In this document: positions 1-12,025 of the stretch, piece after piece | Layout of the letters: each line of letters starts with the position of its first letter | Numbering within the stretch: the first letter of the stretch is position 1 | DNA from: Channallabes apus | Taxonomy: Eukaryota; Chordata; Actinopteri; Siluriformes; Clariidae | Direction: 5' to 3' | DNA: 64,000 nucleotides | NCBI GenBank assembly: GCA_030522415.1 | Contig: CM060131.1 | Span: 8,947,203 to 9,011,202 of the forward strand | Position numbers and translations under genes: made by a program | The notes under the pieces: generated by a model | What the model was told of the DNA's origin: nothing | Databases searched by the model: none | The model's input: only the letters and a program-made list of their open reading frames with translations

Positions 1-108
1 AACTCCACGCACACAGACACGAGGCCAACGTCAAACCGTCTACATTGGAGATGCAACAGTGCTGACTACCATTCTGCTCTTAGTGACCGTGTCAAAAGGT
101 GTTGGGTA

Positions 109-521
109 GGCCTCCGAGTGGCGCAGTGGTAAAGCGCTCGCCCGATCATCCGGAGATCGCTGATTTGGTGATGCTGTAATCTCTCACAGCCAGAGGCACA
201 AAGAGCTGATTGGCCGAGCTCTCTCAGGGGGGAGGGATGAGAGGTACTTGCACTCCCACATTAATCACGGCTCTACAGCCAATCAGGTGCGTCTGTGAGC
301 TCGCGCATGCGGAAGGAGCGGCTAGCGCTTTCCTCCGAGTGTGTTATTCCGCCCCTAATGGTGCGTGAGCAAGCAGTTCGAAAAGATGCGGTCGGTTGAC
401 GTCACGCGGTTCGGAGGAAACGACTGAGTGGTAGTGGTAGCCTTAATGTGGGAGCCCCCTAGTGATGGGGAGGAATTGGACACGACTAATATTGAGGAGA
501 AAATTTGACGAAAAAAAAAAG
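109..521 (+). mobile_element. tRNA-derived SINE, family A
   Basis: The copy starts with GGCCTCCGAGTGGCGCAGTG, which fits a pol III box A (TGGCGCAGTGG). A long GC-rich body follows and an A-rich tail ends it near 521. Related copies lie at 9759-10072, 44567-45015, 45388-45632, 47667-47783 and, reversed, 56478-56690. It sits in a cstf3 intron. Family membership rests on my own comparison within the window. Confidence 0.75.
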
Positions 522-524
522 GTA

Positions 525-683
525 GGGTAGGCGGGGTAGCCTAATCTGCATGTCTTTAGACTGTTGGAGGAAACCCACCAACCACGGGGAGAACATGCGC
601 AGTACATGCATACACAGACCACATGGCAGGAATTGAACCCTCGACCCTGTTGTGCAAACCCCTACGCCACTGTGCCGCTCCAT
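525..683 (-). mobile_element. 5' part of SINE family B, reversed
   Basis: The reverse complement carries the family B landmarks: a box-A-like GTAG...AGTGG start, a degraded box B, and the 'catgttctccccgtggttgg' and 'ctaaagacatgcagattagg' blocks. It is more diverged than the full copies at 3171 and 10904. The remaining stretch to 1164 is AT-rich cstf3 intron in which I see nothing else. Confidence 0.6.
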
Positions 684-1164
684 TAAAAATAATCATAATC
701 ATTTATTTATTTTTATATATATATTGCATGGGTACATAGTTTACCTTCATATATAAAACTTCCTCTGGGTCAGATAAAAAAATAAATAAATAAAAACTAG
801 ACATTTATTTAGAAACATCCGCTCACTTCTGGCATCACATACATGTTTTATCTATGTTTTGGATAGATACTGAACACTAGAGGGCGTATTTAATTGTAAG
901 TTGTAAGTCAAGCTTGTTTATTTGACTCTGAACGGACATTTTATAGAAAGTTTCACCGTATCCTTGATGATGTGATTTTTCTTCCGTAAATGACATAACA
1001 TTTTCATTCATTCATTGGACTGGTATTATGTAGATCATGTGGCGTACGAGTCCCTGAAAATGTGATTTAAATCATGTTTTGAACTACAGTTACTAGTCTA
1101 GGATATGCAATAGATTCATTGACTTTTTGGAACTGACTTGTCTTTCTTTTGTGTCTTTCATCAG

Positions 1165-4100
1165 GACAAATCGGTGGCTTTTAAGATCTTTGAGCTTGGA
1201 TTAAAGAAATACGGAGACATCCCTGAGTATATCCTGGCATACATCGATTACCTCTCTCATCTCAATGGTAAGTAAGATCTGTGTATTTTTCCCTTTTCTT
1301 TTCTTTTCTTTTCTTTTGGACACCTGTCCTCACCGTTTCCTCTGAACAACTGCCAAACAAATTTCGACAAATATTTATTGTCACCACTTCGACATCCTTA
1401 TGGGGATGTCATAAACGTTGTCCCGTTCCATCATCCCGAAGTTCCTCTTTTGGTCTTCGCACCAGGACACGAACATCATGATTTGTTGGTCATGTGCAGT
1501 TCATGATGTTTGCTGAAAGATGTTTATTGGTTATTTTAAAGAATATGAATCTTAACCCTAATTACGCACTAGTCTGTATGTAGTTCTGCCCTTGTTATAG
1601 TGACCATGTTACTCATAAACATATTTACTCGTCAAGGTTGAAGCATTTTCAGATGGCCTCTTGTCAAATCAGATGGACAATATAACTCTCCACCCGAGTG
1701 GATAAAGCAGAGATTGTGTTTGCACTGCCATAAACAAAGCCGCAACTATCTTGTCGCTAGGCAATCGAATGCATTTCTGCTTCGTCCTGAAAAATGTTCT
1801 GAAGTGAGCGTGAAGGCCAGTATGAATTCTATCAAAAGTGTCTCTGATTGTGTTCTTTTGATTTCTTTTTCTTCCCAGAGGACAACAATACAAGAGTCCT
1901 GTTTGAGAGGGTTCTCACCTCCGGAAGTCTTTCTCCTGAAAAATCCGGGTTAGAGAGCTAAGCGCTTTGTGTCGTCATGAATAATGAATAACATATCAGG
2001 AATAACTGCTTATTGTTAAGCAGTGTGGAAAAATTTTTATTGAATTTATTGAATTATAATTGTAGTCAAGTGTAAGGTACTAAATACCCAGAAGGCCTCT
2101 GTCCAAGAGGCCTTGATCCAACTCGCTACAAAAACAGGAAAAGGCGCCTGCACGACAAATTGAGCAAGGGATAGGTAACAGACAAGAAAACTAAAGAAAA
2201 AACAATAATATCAATAATATTTACTAACATTTTATTATTATGTACTAATAATATCTACTTGTAATATCTATATGGTTCATGATAATTAAAGAAAAGTGTG
2301 ACCCAAGAACAACCCGTACACACAGAGTGCAAGAAATTAAGGAACTTTATTAGAGGGGAAAATACAGAAAATGCAGGCATTGATAAAAAATATAAAAATA
2401 AGCTTTCGGTTCTGCTTTAATTGGGACACAAAGTGCAGAAAGTCAGACTTCTGCTTTTAAAAAGCAGAAAAACTGCATAAATCATATTTGTTATAAAGAA
2501 AAATCTAATTAATCAGTAATTTTCAGCAATATCATCCTCGGAGGAATAAGTGCTCTGAAAACGGTGATGATTGAGGTGGTTTGGGTAAGGGAAGGTGGAA
2601 CCACCTGCTCCCAGAAGGAATCTCAGATGAGAGGATGAGCGAGAAGAACGCTCGCTGCCTGCGAGCTAGAATTAAACAAAATTAGAGAGGATTTAGCAAA
2701 CATGGGTTTAGTAAATCTGGGGGAAAAATGCACTCTGCACATATCAAAAGAAACATTACATTATTGATTTTAGTAGTATAAGACCTAAGAACTAGCAATA
2801 TAAATAATCATACCAATAATCAGATTAATGTGATTGTCTTAAACTAACCATAGTATAGGAACAGTAGTAGGTAAATGAAAAATAAATATTAACAAACCTG
2901 ATCAATGAACTGATTTAAGCTGATTTAATTAATCTTTAATCTTAATATCTATCCTATAATAATTAAGTAAATTAAACAAAAAGTATACTAGTTGATATAC
3001 AAGTTCAAAATCATTAAAATAATCATTTAGTTATAGGAATAGGGTTAATGTATAATCAAAATGAATAACCAGAATATATTAAAGTACTAATAGATAAATA
3101 ATCTCTATACAAGTAAATACGTAATGGACAGTTAAAGACAAATTAGATAAAATTAACTATGATAAGAATAGCGGCGCGGTGGTGTAGTGGTTAGCACTGT
3201 CGCCTTGCACCTCCAGGGTCTGGGTTCGATTCCCGTCTCTGTGTGCATGGAGTTTGCATGTTCTCCCCGTGCTTGGTGGGTTTCCTCCGGGTACTCCGGT
3301 TTCCTCCCACAGTCCAAAGATATGCAGGTTAGGCTAATTGGCGTTCCTAAATTGCCCGTAGTGTGTGATTGGGTGTGTGAGTGTGTGTATGTGTGTGTGC
3401 CCTGCGATGGATTGGCACCCTGTCCAGGGTGTACCCCGCCTAGTGCCCGAAGTCTCCTGGGATAGGCTCCAGGTCCCCCGCGACCCTGAACACAGGATTA
3501 AGCGGTATAGAGAATGAATGAATGAATGAATGAATGATAAGAATAATCAAAATATAACACTTACACATCTTGATGAGGAAGATTTTGAAAAATTGCGGCT
3601 TCCACAAAAATCCAAGTTACCAACGGTGGTCAGTGGTCTGGTCAAGGGGAAAAAAAAGGAATAAACCAAACTTTCTCCAAAAAAGGAGAAGGTAAGACCG
3701 TCTAACGTCTTAGGCCTGCCCAGACATGAATAAATATGAGATGAGAGGAAAAATTATGCAATTGGGAGGTGCCACATCAATCTGACCTGAGCAGAATTAG
3801 CTCACATCTCATGAATATTAAAAAAGTTTCTTGACTTAAGAAGGAGCAAACAATGATGTAATTGTTAAGTGAAGGTATATAAACCATGTAAAATTAGGGA
3901 AGTGGGAGAGGAAAGGAGAGAAATCTTGCAGTTTTTATCTGTTCGTCTTTTGTCTGGCTGGTCCAGTGCCGTCCATTTACTTTTGGTTGCAATAAACTCT
4001 TTTGCTATTTCAGTACTTGAGTAGTTATTGATTTTGTTTGGAAGATTTACATGGTTCACAACAAATTTGCCACGACAGCAGTTATTCCTGATATGTTATT

Positions 4101-7100
4101 ATAATGCATGTAAATGCTTTATAATGGACGTTAAAAGGTCTTGTGTAGTTTTAACACGGTGTGTATCTTCGACAGGGAGATCTGGGCACGCTTTTTAGCA
4201 TTCGAGAGTAATATTGGAGACCTGGCCAGTATCCTGAAGGTGGAGCGCAGACGCTTCCTGGCTTTCAAGGAGGAGTACGAGGGCAAGGAGACGGCTCTGT
4301 TGGTGGACAGGTACAAGTTCATGGATCTGTACCCCTGCTCCACCAGCGAGCTCAAAGCGCTCGGGTACAAGGTGCGATTAAAGCCTGTTTTCTGTCTCGG
4401 CTGTGTTTCAGAAGCCACATGTATAACTATTTTACAATTTCCATTAAGATTCTGCAGCAGGAAAAATAAAGGTTTTCAGGTATTGAGGTCCTTTTAAATA
4501 AGTAGTAATTATAAAGTAAAAGCCATTGACTTCAACTTAATCATTTAATGTCTAAAAATGGGGGACAGGGGTAGCTCAGTGGTTAAGGCATTGGACTACG
4601 GTTCGGAAGATCCCAGGTTCAAACCCCACAACCACTAAGTTCCCACTGTTGGGCCCTTGAGCAAGGCCCTTAACCCTCAACTGCTCAGATGACACATGAT
4701 AGGTCCCCTAGATTGTCGAGACTGGTGAACAGTTCAAGATAAGACAGTACAGAGTCTCTGCAGTCATCACTGTATAAAGTACCAGACAGACATGGTGTAC
4801 TAATTTGGTTGCCAGTAGCCTGACAAATGCAGCACAGCATATTAAATACACGGGGCTACAGTATTCGTTGCTACTCTGTAGACACCATGTTTCATTAGGG
4901 TCGAATTTATCAATTTATTGTCCTGTTCTGTTTATTAGGACGTGTCGCGGGCCAAATACGCCTCTATGATCCCAGAGGCTGTTGTCGCTCCTTCTGCCCC
5001 GACGCTGAAGGATGATGGAGATCGTAAACCGGAGTATCCCAAACCAGACACCAACCAGATGATCCCCTTCCAGCCTCGGCACCTTGCCCGTAAGGAACAC
5101 CATGACCTTTTTAAAATGTCCTTCCTAATGTTACTGTTCAGCCTTCTGACTAATAACACTACACAGAAGTGTTACACAAATAAACTGTTCTCGTTGTGTC
5201 TATAAAGTATTCAACGTGTAAAGTATTCAGGTTTCGATCTCCAAAGCTTCTGTTTGTACTTCAATTGCTCGAGATCAAGACACGTAGTGCAAGTTTCTTG
5301 TTGATGTCTTTATCCTGTGATCTTCTATAATAGCATTTTGTGTGTGTGTGTGTGTGTGGCAGCCCCTGGCCTGCACCCTGTTCCTGGAGGGGTGTTTCCT
5401 GTGCCTCCTGCTGCTGTGATCCTCATGAAGCTGCTGCCTCCTCCAAATTGTTTCACAGTGAGTATAGCCAGCTATAGTGCAGAACAGTCAGAAAGTAATA
5501 GACTTTATTCATTAAGGTTGGGTTGAAACAGATCTGAGCATACCCAGCGCTTACCTACTACTTGTCTACTAAATGCTATGAAACCCTGATGTATAATTTA
5601 TTTACCAGTGAATAAGGAAACTGGTGAAATGTGTATGTATGTTTATTTTACTGTCAGATTTGACTATGCACCTTTAACGACCGTTGTGTTTGTTAAAACA
5701 TATTGATGTTTGCGATCATCAATATCCTCGTTCCACTGATGGTAGAAGTTTAAAAGAAATCCCAGTTCGAACCTTCACCATACTTCCTGAAGTCCAGCAG
5801 ATCGATCGAATTAGTTAATTATCAAGTTAAACTCAAGTATATCAAAGGCCCGTCTTAAATCAGTTTGATTAATTGTTATTGTATAAGTGTATCATCTGAT
5901 CTTCAGTTCCCCATGAATGTTTTTATGGAAATCTTTCGTTCCCTCACAGGGTCCATTCGTCCAGGTGGATGAGCTGATCGAGACGTTCAGAAGATGCACT
6001 CTGCCAGAAAGTACGTACTCCAAACAGACTATATGTTTATACCAGTTGTTTTCCAGGAAAGTAAATAAGGTATTGTTGGTGCGATTGGACTACGTTCATA
6101 TCACAAGCAGCATTGCTCAATTTGGATTTTTGGTCACATCAGATTTCATGGCGTTTCACGTTCATCATTACAAGCAACTTTTTTCTGATTCTAAGGTGGA
6201 CAATTTTGCTTCATCTGGGTTGAAACGTGCAATGTTTTTTTTTGCAAAAGTATGCTTGGGGATTTTGCTCTGCAGGATGATCAGCAGTTAGCTAGCTGTA
6301 TTAGACGTCCAGAAGAAGGAAGGAAGATACGCGGCTCACTTTAGCATCTATTAATATGCTATGAACTCCCCACGCTGGCGGTACTGGCCGATGAAATCGG
6401 CGCCCTACACATGTTCAGAGGAAAAACGTCACATGACTTCCAATCTAACTGTTCTTATTCAAGCAGCATGACTAGATATCAGATATATATCTGATCTAAG
6501 ACCCAGGCCTAAAAAAAAATCTGGTGTCATATTAGCGTTAATAATATTAGGTTTGAGTCACTTTAGTCAGGTAATCTGAACATAGATGTGGTGTGCTCTT
6601 AGGTGTGGTTAGGACGTTCATGAGAAAGTTAGCTTATTTAGATCAATACCTTATGTAGTTTCTTGGAAAACATTTAAATTGCTTAATTTATGGAAACGTA
6701 TGAATCTACATACAAACAGTATTTAGTTTTGGAGTTTGACCCTGATTAAAAGTCTTTAACAAAATAGCTAGTACATATTTGCCATTAATGATGGGGTCGT
6801 GCTTTTTCTTGGAGAATGTTGTGGATGTAAGAAGAATTGTTGAGTATTCAGTAATGATTTTTTTTTTATGTTGATGCCTAATGGTGGTTTGTTTTTTATA
6901 TTGTCCCTGTTTAATGAGAATTATAGCTTAGGCCAATGGTAGCTCAGTGTTTAAGATGCTGCATTAGTGATTGGGAGGTCATGAGTTCAAATACCGGCTT
7001 TGCCACGCTGCAACTTTTCGGCCCTTGAGCAACGGATCAGTTATAAAATTCCAATAAAAATAAATCACGCTTGTCAAGTGCGTCTTCCAAGTGCTTAAAA

Positions 7101-7980
7101 TATAAAATATCAACACTGATGTCATTAGGTTTTGATGTCTGATGTGATGGTGTGGAGGCTGTGTTGTTTGGATAGGTTTGGTGTTTCCATTGGTGATTGT
7201 TGGTGGTGTTGGCTTGTGGATGTTATTTTTTGATTCTGCTCTTGAGACCTGAATGTCCTCATATGGGGACAGGACATTTTCTTCCAACTTCATTGTCTAT
7301 ATACTGTATATCCTTGTACCAACCTCATATGATGAATTATTTTGCCAAAACTTCTTCCTGGTTGAAGACATTGTTTACCGTTTAAACTATAAAATATAAT
7401 CAGTCAGTAGAAATTGCAATGTAGACAACAGTATCGTATAGTCATCAGGTGTATATTGGTGTTGTATATTGGTTTTGCTTGTTTATTGATGAAGTTTGCT
7501 GTAGAATGAAGTTTCGCATCAAATGGACAGTGTATGCTTGGTGAATATTGTTACTATACTTATTATTTGAGTATTTTTGTGTTTGATAAAGTGTTCGTGT
7601 TGGACGGTTAATATTATCAAGTTCTTTAGACTGTTCCTTGCATGTTCTGTTTTTTTTTTTATTTTTTTTTATTGCGATCTCTGTTTGAAATCAGAATATC
7701 TTGTTAGAGTAATCTTGCTATAATTAATCCTGTGCTGTAAAGTTCTCACGTCTCTCTTCGATGTCCTGTGTGTTTAGGTGTAGAAGGTGCAGTGGAGTTA
7801 ATCACAGGCAGCCGTGGCGATGTTCCCGGAGAGGGAAACGGGCCCGTTGAAAACCACGCACTAAGTAACAAATCACTGAAGAGGCCTAACGCTGACTCGG
7901 ATGACGAGGAGGAAAAAGGAGCCATCGCTCCTCCAGTCAATGACATCTACCGTGCAAGGCAGCAGAAGCGCATCCGATGA
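1165..7980 (+). CDS. cstf3: Cleavage stimulation factor subunit 3 (CstF-77), 3' exons, partial gene
   Basis: CstF-77 is the dimeric scaffold of the nuclear CstF complex, which binds the downstream G/U element and CPSF in pre-mRNA 3'-end processing. Seven coding exons are seen: 1165-1267, 1879-1948, 4176-4371, 4939-5089, 5363-5457, 5950-6010, 7778-7980. All have GT/AG borders, and the phases join to 292 codons plus TGA at 7978. They match the C-terminal 40% of the 717-residue vertebrate protein: the last HAT repeats ([40 protein letters not shown]), the proline-rich hinge ([20 protein letters not shown]) and the acidic tail ending [12 protein letters not shown], the segment known to contact partner subunits. 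Earlier exons lie left of the window. The gene converges on depdc7. The exon at 5363 has an unusual TG-repeat acceptor. No coding break was seen. Confidence 0.97.
2024..4077 (+). mobile_element. Probable solo LTR of an LTR/retrovirus-like element
   Basis: The block starts with TGT and ends with ACA, and is flanked by a 4-bp direct repeat GCAG (2020-2023, 4078-4081). A TATA-like motif (GGTATATAAACC, near 3873) is followed about 115 bp later by AATAAA (near 3991), in the order and spacing of an LTR promoter and poly(A) signal. No gag, pol or env reading frame, primer binding site or second LTR is visible, so it would be a recombined solo LTR. It is long even after subtracting the SINE at 3171. 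It could instead be an unrelated non-autonomous element. Confidence 0.5.
3171..3535 (+). mobile_element. tRNA-derived SINE, family B, with exact target duplication
   Basis: It begins GCGGCGCGGTGGTGTAGTGG (box A region), has a box B-like GGGTTCGATTCCC, a conserved body, and a (GAAT)n tail. The 10-bp direct repeat GATAAGAATA flanks it exactly (3161-3170, 3536-3545). It is nested inside the LTR-like block. Reading frames through it are not genes. Confidence 0.9.
4560..4860 (+). mobile_element. tRNA-derived SINE, third family
   Basis: Box A (GGTAGCTCAGTGGTTAAGGC) and box B (GGTTCAAACCCC) are followed by the CCCTTGAGCAAGGCCCTTAA body common in fish SINEs. The 3' part is decayed. It lies in the cstf3 intron between exons 4176-4371 and 4939-5089. 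Confidence 0.75.
5339..5362 (+). promoter_or_regulatory. (TG)10 repeat acting as the 3' splice-site tract of a cstf3 exon
   Basis: Ten TG units (5339-5358) directly precede GCAG and the exon start at 5363, in place of an ordinary pyrimidine tract. UG repeats in RNA are known binding sites for TDP-43 and CELF-type proteins, so inclusion of the 95-base exon may depend on repeat length. The exon is not a multiple of three, so skipping would shift the frame. Confidence 0.6.
6930..7035 (+). mobile_element. Old tRNA-SINE fragment
   Basis: A box A-like GGTAGCTCAGTG, a box B-like GAGTTCAAATACC and the CGGCCCTTGAGCAACGG body mark a decayed copy related to 4560-4860. The rest of the intron 6011-7777 is AT-rich, and I see no exon in it. 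Confidence 0.6.
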
Positions 7981-8455
7981 GTCCCAAACAAAACACTTAG
8001 GCTTTTTAAGGACTCTTGTAACTGTTCCTTGTTCCACCAGTGATGGCTTCTTAGCTTCCCCTCCTCCATGGATGGTCTTTACTGAGAGGCTGTGTGAACA
8101 CAGACACAGACACGTACGTTGTGTGTTGCAAACAGGAACGTGTCGCCTCCAGTTGACCTCTCGGAGGGTTTTTTTTTTTTGGACTCATTGTGATAACTCC
8201 AACTCTTCAGATCATCTGAGTCTCATCTTTAGTCTCGGTTTTTTTTCGTGTGTGTTTTTGAATTTTTTATTTTTTTTTAAAAACAGTTTTATTTTTAAAA
8301 CTGAGTGGCTTATAATGTACAGTTTTATTCTGGATGTTGATTGACACATAGTTCAGAGCTTGCCATGTGTAGTCCAGTGAAAACACCACAAACATCGTTT
8401 TGTAGTCGAATGGAAATTTCACTTCACTTCCAATAAAACAAAGTAAAGTAAATTG
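7981..8455 (+). terminator. cstf3: cstf3 3' UTR with poly(A) signal
   Basis: After the TGA at 7978-7980 comes a T-rich untranslated stretch and AATAAA at 8432-8437. Cleavage is expected about 15-25 bases later, and the T-rich sequence after 8466 would serve as the downstream element. Confidence 0.75.
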
Positions 8456-9664
8456 TCTGGTGTCAAATTTTTTTTTTTTAAACTAATTTAGTTCATATTA
8501 ATCCAAGTGCATTACTTTTTATTTATAACTAGCGGAAGTGCCTGTCGTCGACGGGAAGGGATTGTAAAAATAGTTAAAAGGTTAAAGCTATCACTGTTAG
8601 TCCCTTGAGGTAGACTGTTAATCCTCAGCTGTTGACTGTTGGATTCTATCTTGTTGGATAAATTAAATTAATCTCCAGTTTATCCTGATCAGATTCAGGG
8701 TAGAACTGAAGTCTATCCTGGCAACATTGCCTGCTGGTGTGGGTTTGGAGGAATCTGGAGAACTTGGAGGAAGCTTGTGGAAACATGAGTAGACCAAGTG
8801 TTCTAACTACACACTTACGTATAGTAACTTGAGATCAAACATAGCATATCATAGCGTATAGAAGGTATCATAGTGCTGTGCAAAAAAAAAGACTTTGGCT
8901 TAAAACATAAATGCAAACTTAACATTGTAGTTATCTCATAATTTGGTGCAGGACCTCATACAGTCCTCTGGTCATTAATCACTAATTCCAAATCCAAATG
9001 ACCTTTGCTTCAAAGCAAAAACCTCATAACATCATATCAAACTCATGCATAATTTGTAAATATGACCACAATAAATTTTTTTTCGATCCTAATGGTCACA
9101 TTCCAAATCTCATCCTAGTTACATAACAACAAAGAATACATTCTTCCACAGCAGGATATGCAGAACTCCGACGAGACTGACGCAGACGTTTTTCTTAACC
9201 GGCTACAGATGGCTTTTTGTCACGTTCGAACACTAAGTACATTCGGGGTTTTTCACACTTTGTTTCTGTTCTAAGTCTAGACCTTTTCAGTGACGCTTCT
9301 ATAGAAAAGACCCATGATGTCATGTCTGAGGGATTTACTAGTCTCTCATGATGTTGTCATGGCTTAGGAATCGTTTGGCAAGGGTCCTACATTGGATTGT
9401 GAACTTTAAAAAAAAAAAAAAAAACACTCATGCAACATTTCATCTAATCATTTTATTGATTTGTTTAAACTTGAAATGTTTTCAGGTTTGAACCATAAAT
9501 CCAATCACCTTGATTTGCTGCTGCTTCTGCCATTGTGAACTTTAGGTTTCTTGAGGAAACACTGGGCTCTTAATCCGAGTTCTGTTATGTCTCTACATAG
9601 CAAAAAAGATAAATAGGATGTGTGTTGAAGTGGTGCCTAGCTATCATGGAGAAGGGAAAACGTA
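8456..9664. other. Intergenic stretch without a visible gene
   Basis: There are faint SINE remnants around 8590-8810 (a 'gtcccttgag' tail and a decayed family B-like block). No exon-like open stretch or TCP11-type sequence was recognised here, although TCP11L1 occupies the equivalent place in human. Confidence 0.5.
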
Positions 9665-10141
9665 TGGGGTGGTATCAAAAAGTTTGGAGATTACCGTTTA
9701 CAAGTTCTGTTTTTTTGCGGTATGTCCTCCCTCAGATGCCTTAAAATCTGGCAGTAGAGTCTCCGAGTGGCGCGGTGGTAAAGTGCTCGCCCTATCATCC
9801 AGAGATCGCTGGTTCGGTTCCAGGGTGATGATGTAACCTCTCGCAGCCGGAGGTCTCGAGAGAGCTGATTGGCCGAGCTCTCTCAGAGGGGAGGGATGAG
9901 AGGTACTTAGTGCTCCCACATTAATCACGGCTCTACAGCCAATCAGGGGCGTCTGTGAGCTCGCGCAAGCGGAAGGAGTGGATAGCCCTGTCCTCCGAGT
10001 GTGTTACGCTCAACGGAACCCTAGGAATTGGACACGATTAAATTAGGGAGAAAATCGGGGTGAAAAAATCGTGGCAGTAGAATTCACTGCCATTTGTTGG
10101 CGTGTTACAAAACTAGTCTCAAAACGTTCAGTACCACCTTG
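9665..10141. mobile_element. Short mariner-like element with TA target sites, carrying a SINE
   Basis: The left end (GGGGTGGTATCAAAAAGTTT) matches the reverse complement of the right end near 10110-10141 (GGTGGTACTGAACGTTTTGA), and TA dinucleotides flank both. The same left end occurs at 42045 before a mariner transposase relic. No transposase remains here. A family A SINE splits it. Confidence 0.65.
9759..10072 (+). mobile_element. SINE family A with 9-bp target duplication
   Basis: The copy is bounded by GGCAGTAGA at 9750-9758 and 10073-10081. It has a box A region, a box B-like GGTTCGGTTCC and the shared body, with an internal deletion relative to the copy at 109. Confidence 0.85.
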
Positions 10142-10734
10142 TAGTTATTTGGACAATATTGCCTTTGGCAATGAGTAAAACGATGGAGTTAAGTAGGTAG
10201 AAAAAAATATTTTAGCCGCTATTGTTAGCCCTGAAATGGCTGATATGCTAAATGAACACACATTTACAGAGCTAGAAATGGTTATTGCTCTAGTAGGAAT
10301 CCTAAATAAGTTATAGTGTTTGGGACAGAGCCTTAAAATGACGCATTGTCTAGAAAGAACACCAGATACAGCATTCTAGTGGGAACACATCATAATGTTG
10401 TGATAAATTCTACTATTAGGGATGGAGCAACAAAATGGCTGATGGTCAAATAGGAAGCACATGAAGCCATGGATTCGAGTGTTTGGAACATAGCCTTAAA
10501 ATGGCTGATCTAGTATAAATTGTTCATAAATGATGGTGTTTTATTCAGTCTTAGAATGAGAGACGCCCTAGAAAGAGCAATACACAGAGTAAGATCTGTG
10601 TCTGCTTAATATTTCTACTGCTTGGGACTGCTGAGGTCTAAAATGATTGATGTGAACGTGACATTTTAATTTTGTATTTATTTTTATTTTTTTTTACATT
10701 TTTGACCGAAACCAAATGGCTAGTGCATGGTTCC

Positions 10735-10872
10735 TTCAGGTCCTCCCACAGTCAAAAGACATGCAGATTCGGCTAGTTAGCACTCCATAGTGTACCCACG
10801 CTCTGTGCTATAAGTCTTGTGGGGTAGGCTCCAGGCCTGCAATGACCCTGTATGCATGAAAAAGCGGTATAG
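10735..10872 (+). mobile_element. 3' fragment of SINE family B
   Basis: Shortened and diverged blocks (TCCTCCCACAGTCAAAAGAC, AGGCTCCAGGCCTGCAATGA, AAAGCGGTATAG) match the second half of the full copy that follows at 10904. Confidence 0.6.
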
Positions 10873-10903
10873 AAGATTATCTTATAATAATCTGGTTGAC
10901 TAT

Positions 10904-11280
10904 AGGCGGTGCGCTGGTGTAGTGGTTAGCACTGTCGCCTTGCACCTCCAGGGTCTGGGTTCGATTGCCCGGCCAGGTTCGATTCCCGTCTCTGTGTGCA
11001 TGGAGTTTGCATGTTCTCCCCGTGCTTGGTGGGTTTCCTCCGGGTACTCCGGTTTCCTCCCACAGTCCAAAGATATGCAGGTTAGGCTAATTGGTGTTCC
11101 TAAATTGCCCGTAGTGTGTGATTGGGTGTGTGAGTGTGTGTATGTGTGTGTGTCCTGCGATGGATTGGCACCCTGTCCAGGGTGTACCCCGCCTAGTGCC
11201 CGAAGTCTCCTGGGATAGGCTCCAGGTCCCCCGCGACCCTGAACACAGGATTAAGCGGTATAGAAAATGAATGAATGAAT
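10904..11280 (+). mobile_element. SINE family B with 10-bp target duplication
   Basis: A full-length copy is flanked by GGTTGACTAT at 10894-10903 and 11281-11290. It has an extra GCCCGGCCAGGTTCGATT segment that the copy at 3171 lacks. The sequence at 11291-11790 is unassigned. Confidence 0.9.
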
Positions 11281-11799
11281 GGTTGACTATCTGAAAGTTG
11301 AGTCATTCCAATTGGCCCTCTTTCTTTCAGGTGGATAGATGGTTTGAGAGATTTGTGAATGATGCCATCTATTTGCAAGTGAAAAATAGTTGAAAATCTC
11401 TCAACAAAGTTGTGGGGTCTTAGGCACAACCTGTCTTCTATTTTTCCTGCTGCCCTTTCATCCGTCCCCAGGAAGATCAGAACCTCTTCACAGGTCCACT
11501 AGGAAAGCTACACCTCTACTCTCGCATTCTCTGGTCATCACATCTCAATGACTCTCCATAATCTCATTACCGATTGCATTCTTAACAATCTCCCCCTTCT
11601 CTACTCGCTAATGATTGTTCAACTAATAAGCAGGGAAGCATCCTTGACCATGGAGAATACAGTACAAATTTGTGGAATCATACCAACTACCATCAGACTG
11701 AAGACGCTAATTGGATGAGTAGTGAAACGTTTTTGACCTAATAAGAATGAAGTCCACTTGACATAACTCCACTTCCAGGTGAACTTGACATGAGTTGAG

Positions 11800-12025
11800 T
11801 ATATGAATTTCAGCCTTTATTTTTCATGTATACAGTACATTACTGCATAGTGAAATTCTTCATATCCAGCTTCTTGTTAGTAGGGTGGAGTCAGAGCGGC
11901 ATGTTCTACAGCTGGAGCAGAAAGGGTCAAGGGCCCAACAGCAGCAACCTGGTCTAACTGGGGCTCGGACCTCCAACCTTCTGATCAATAACGCAAAGCC
12001 TTAACACTGTGAGCCACCACCACCC
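11800..12025 (-). mobile_element. tRNA-SINE, reversed
   Basis: Read in reverse it has a GGTGGCTCACAGTGTTAAGG box A region, a GGTTGGAGGTCCGAGCCCC box B region and a body with CCCTTGACCCTTTCTGCTCC. This is a common fish SINE arrangement. It lies just downstream of the depdc7 3' end. Confidence 0.65.

Larger units (their letters stand above)
1988..4099. repeat. 22-bp perfect palindrome interrupted by an insertion
   Basis: The arms are 1988-2009 and 4078-4099 and are exact reverse complements. The left arm is followed by a 10-base spacer (2010-2019) and then GCAG at 2020-2023. The same GCAG begins the right arm. Removing 2024-4081 restores a compact hairpin with a 10-base loop, so the original site was a small palindromic repeat in the cstf3 intron. 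Confidence 0.8.

Noticed and set aside
3187..3465. Protein-like frame repeated at 10817, 13786, 54175 and 60369
   Set aside because: These frames are translations of SINE family B, and each copy has target duplications. They are not a gene family.
5917..6291. 124-residue plus-strand frame
   Set aside because: It is the 61-base cstf3 exon 5950-6010 extended by intron read-through past a GT donor.
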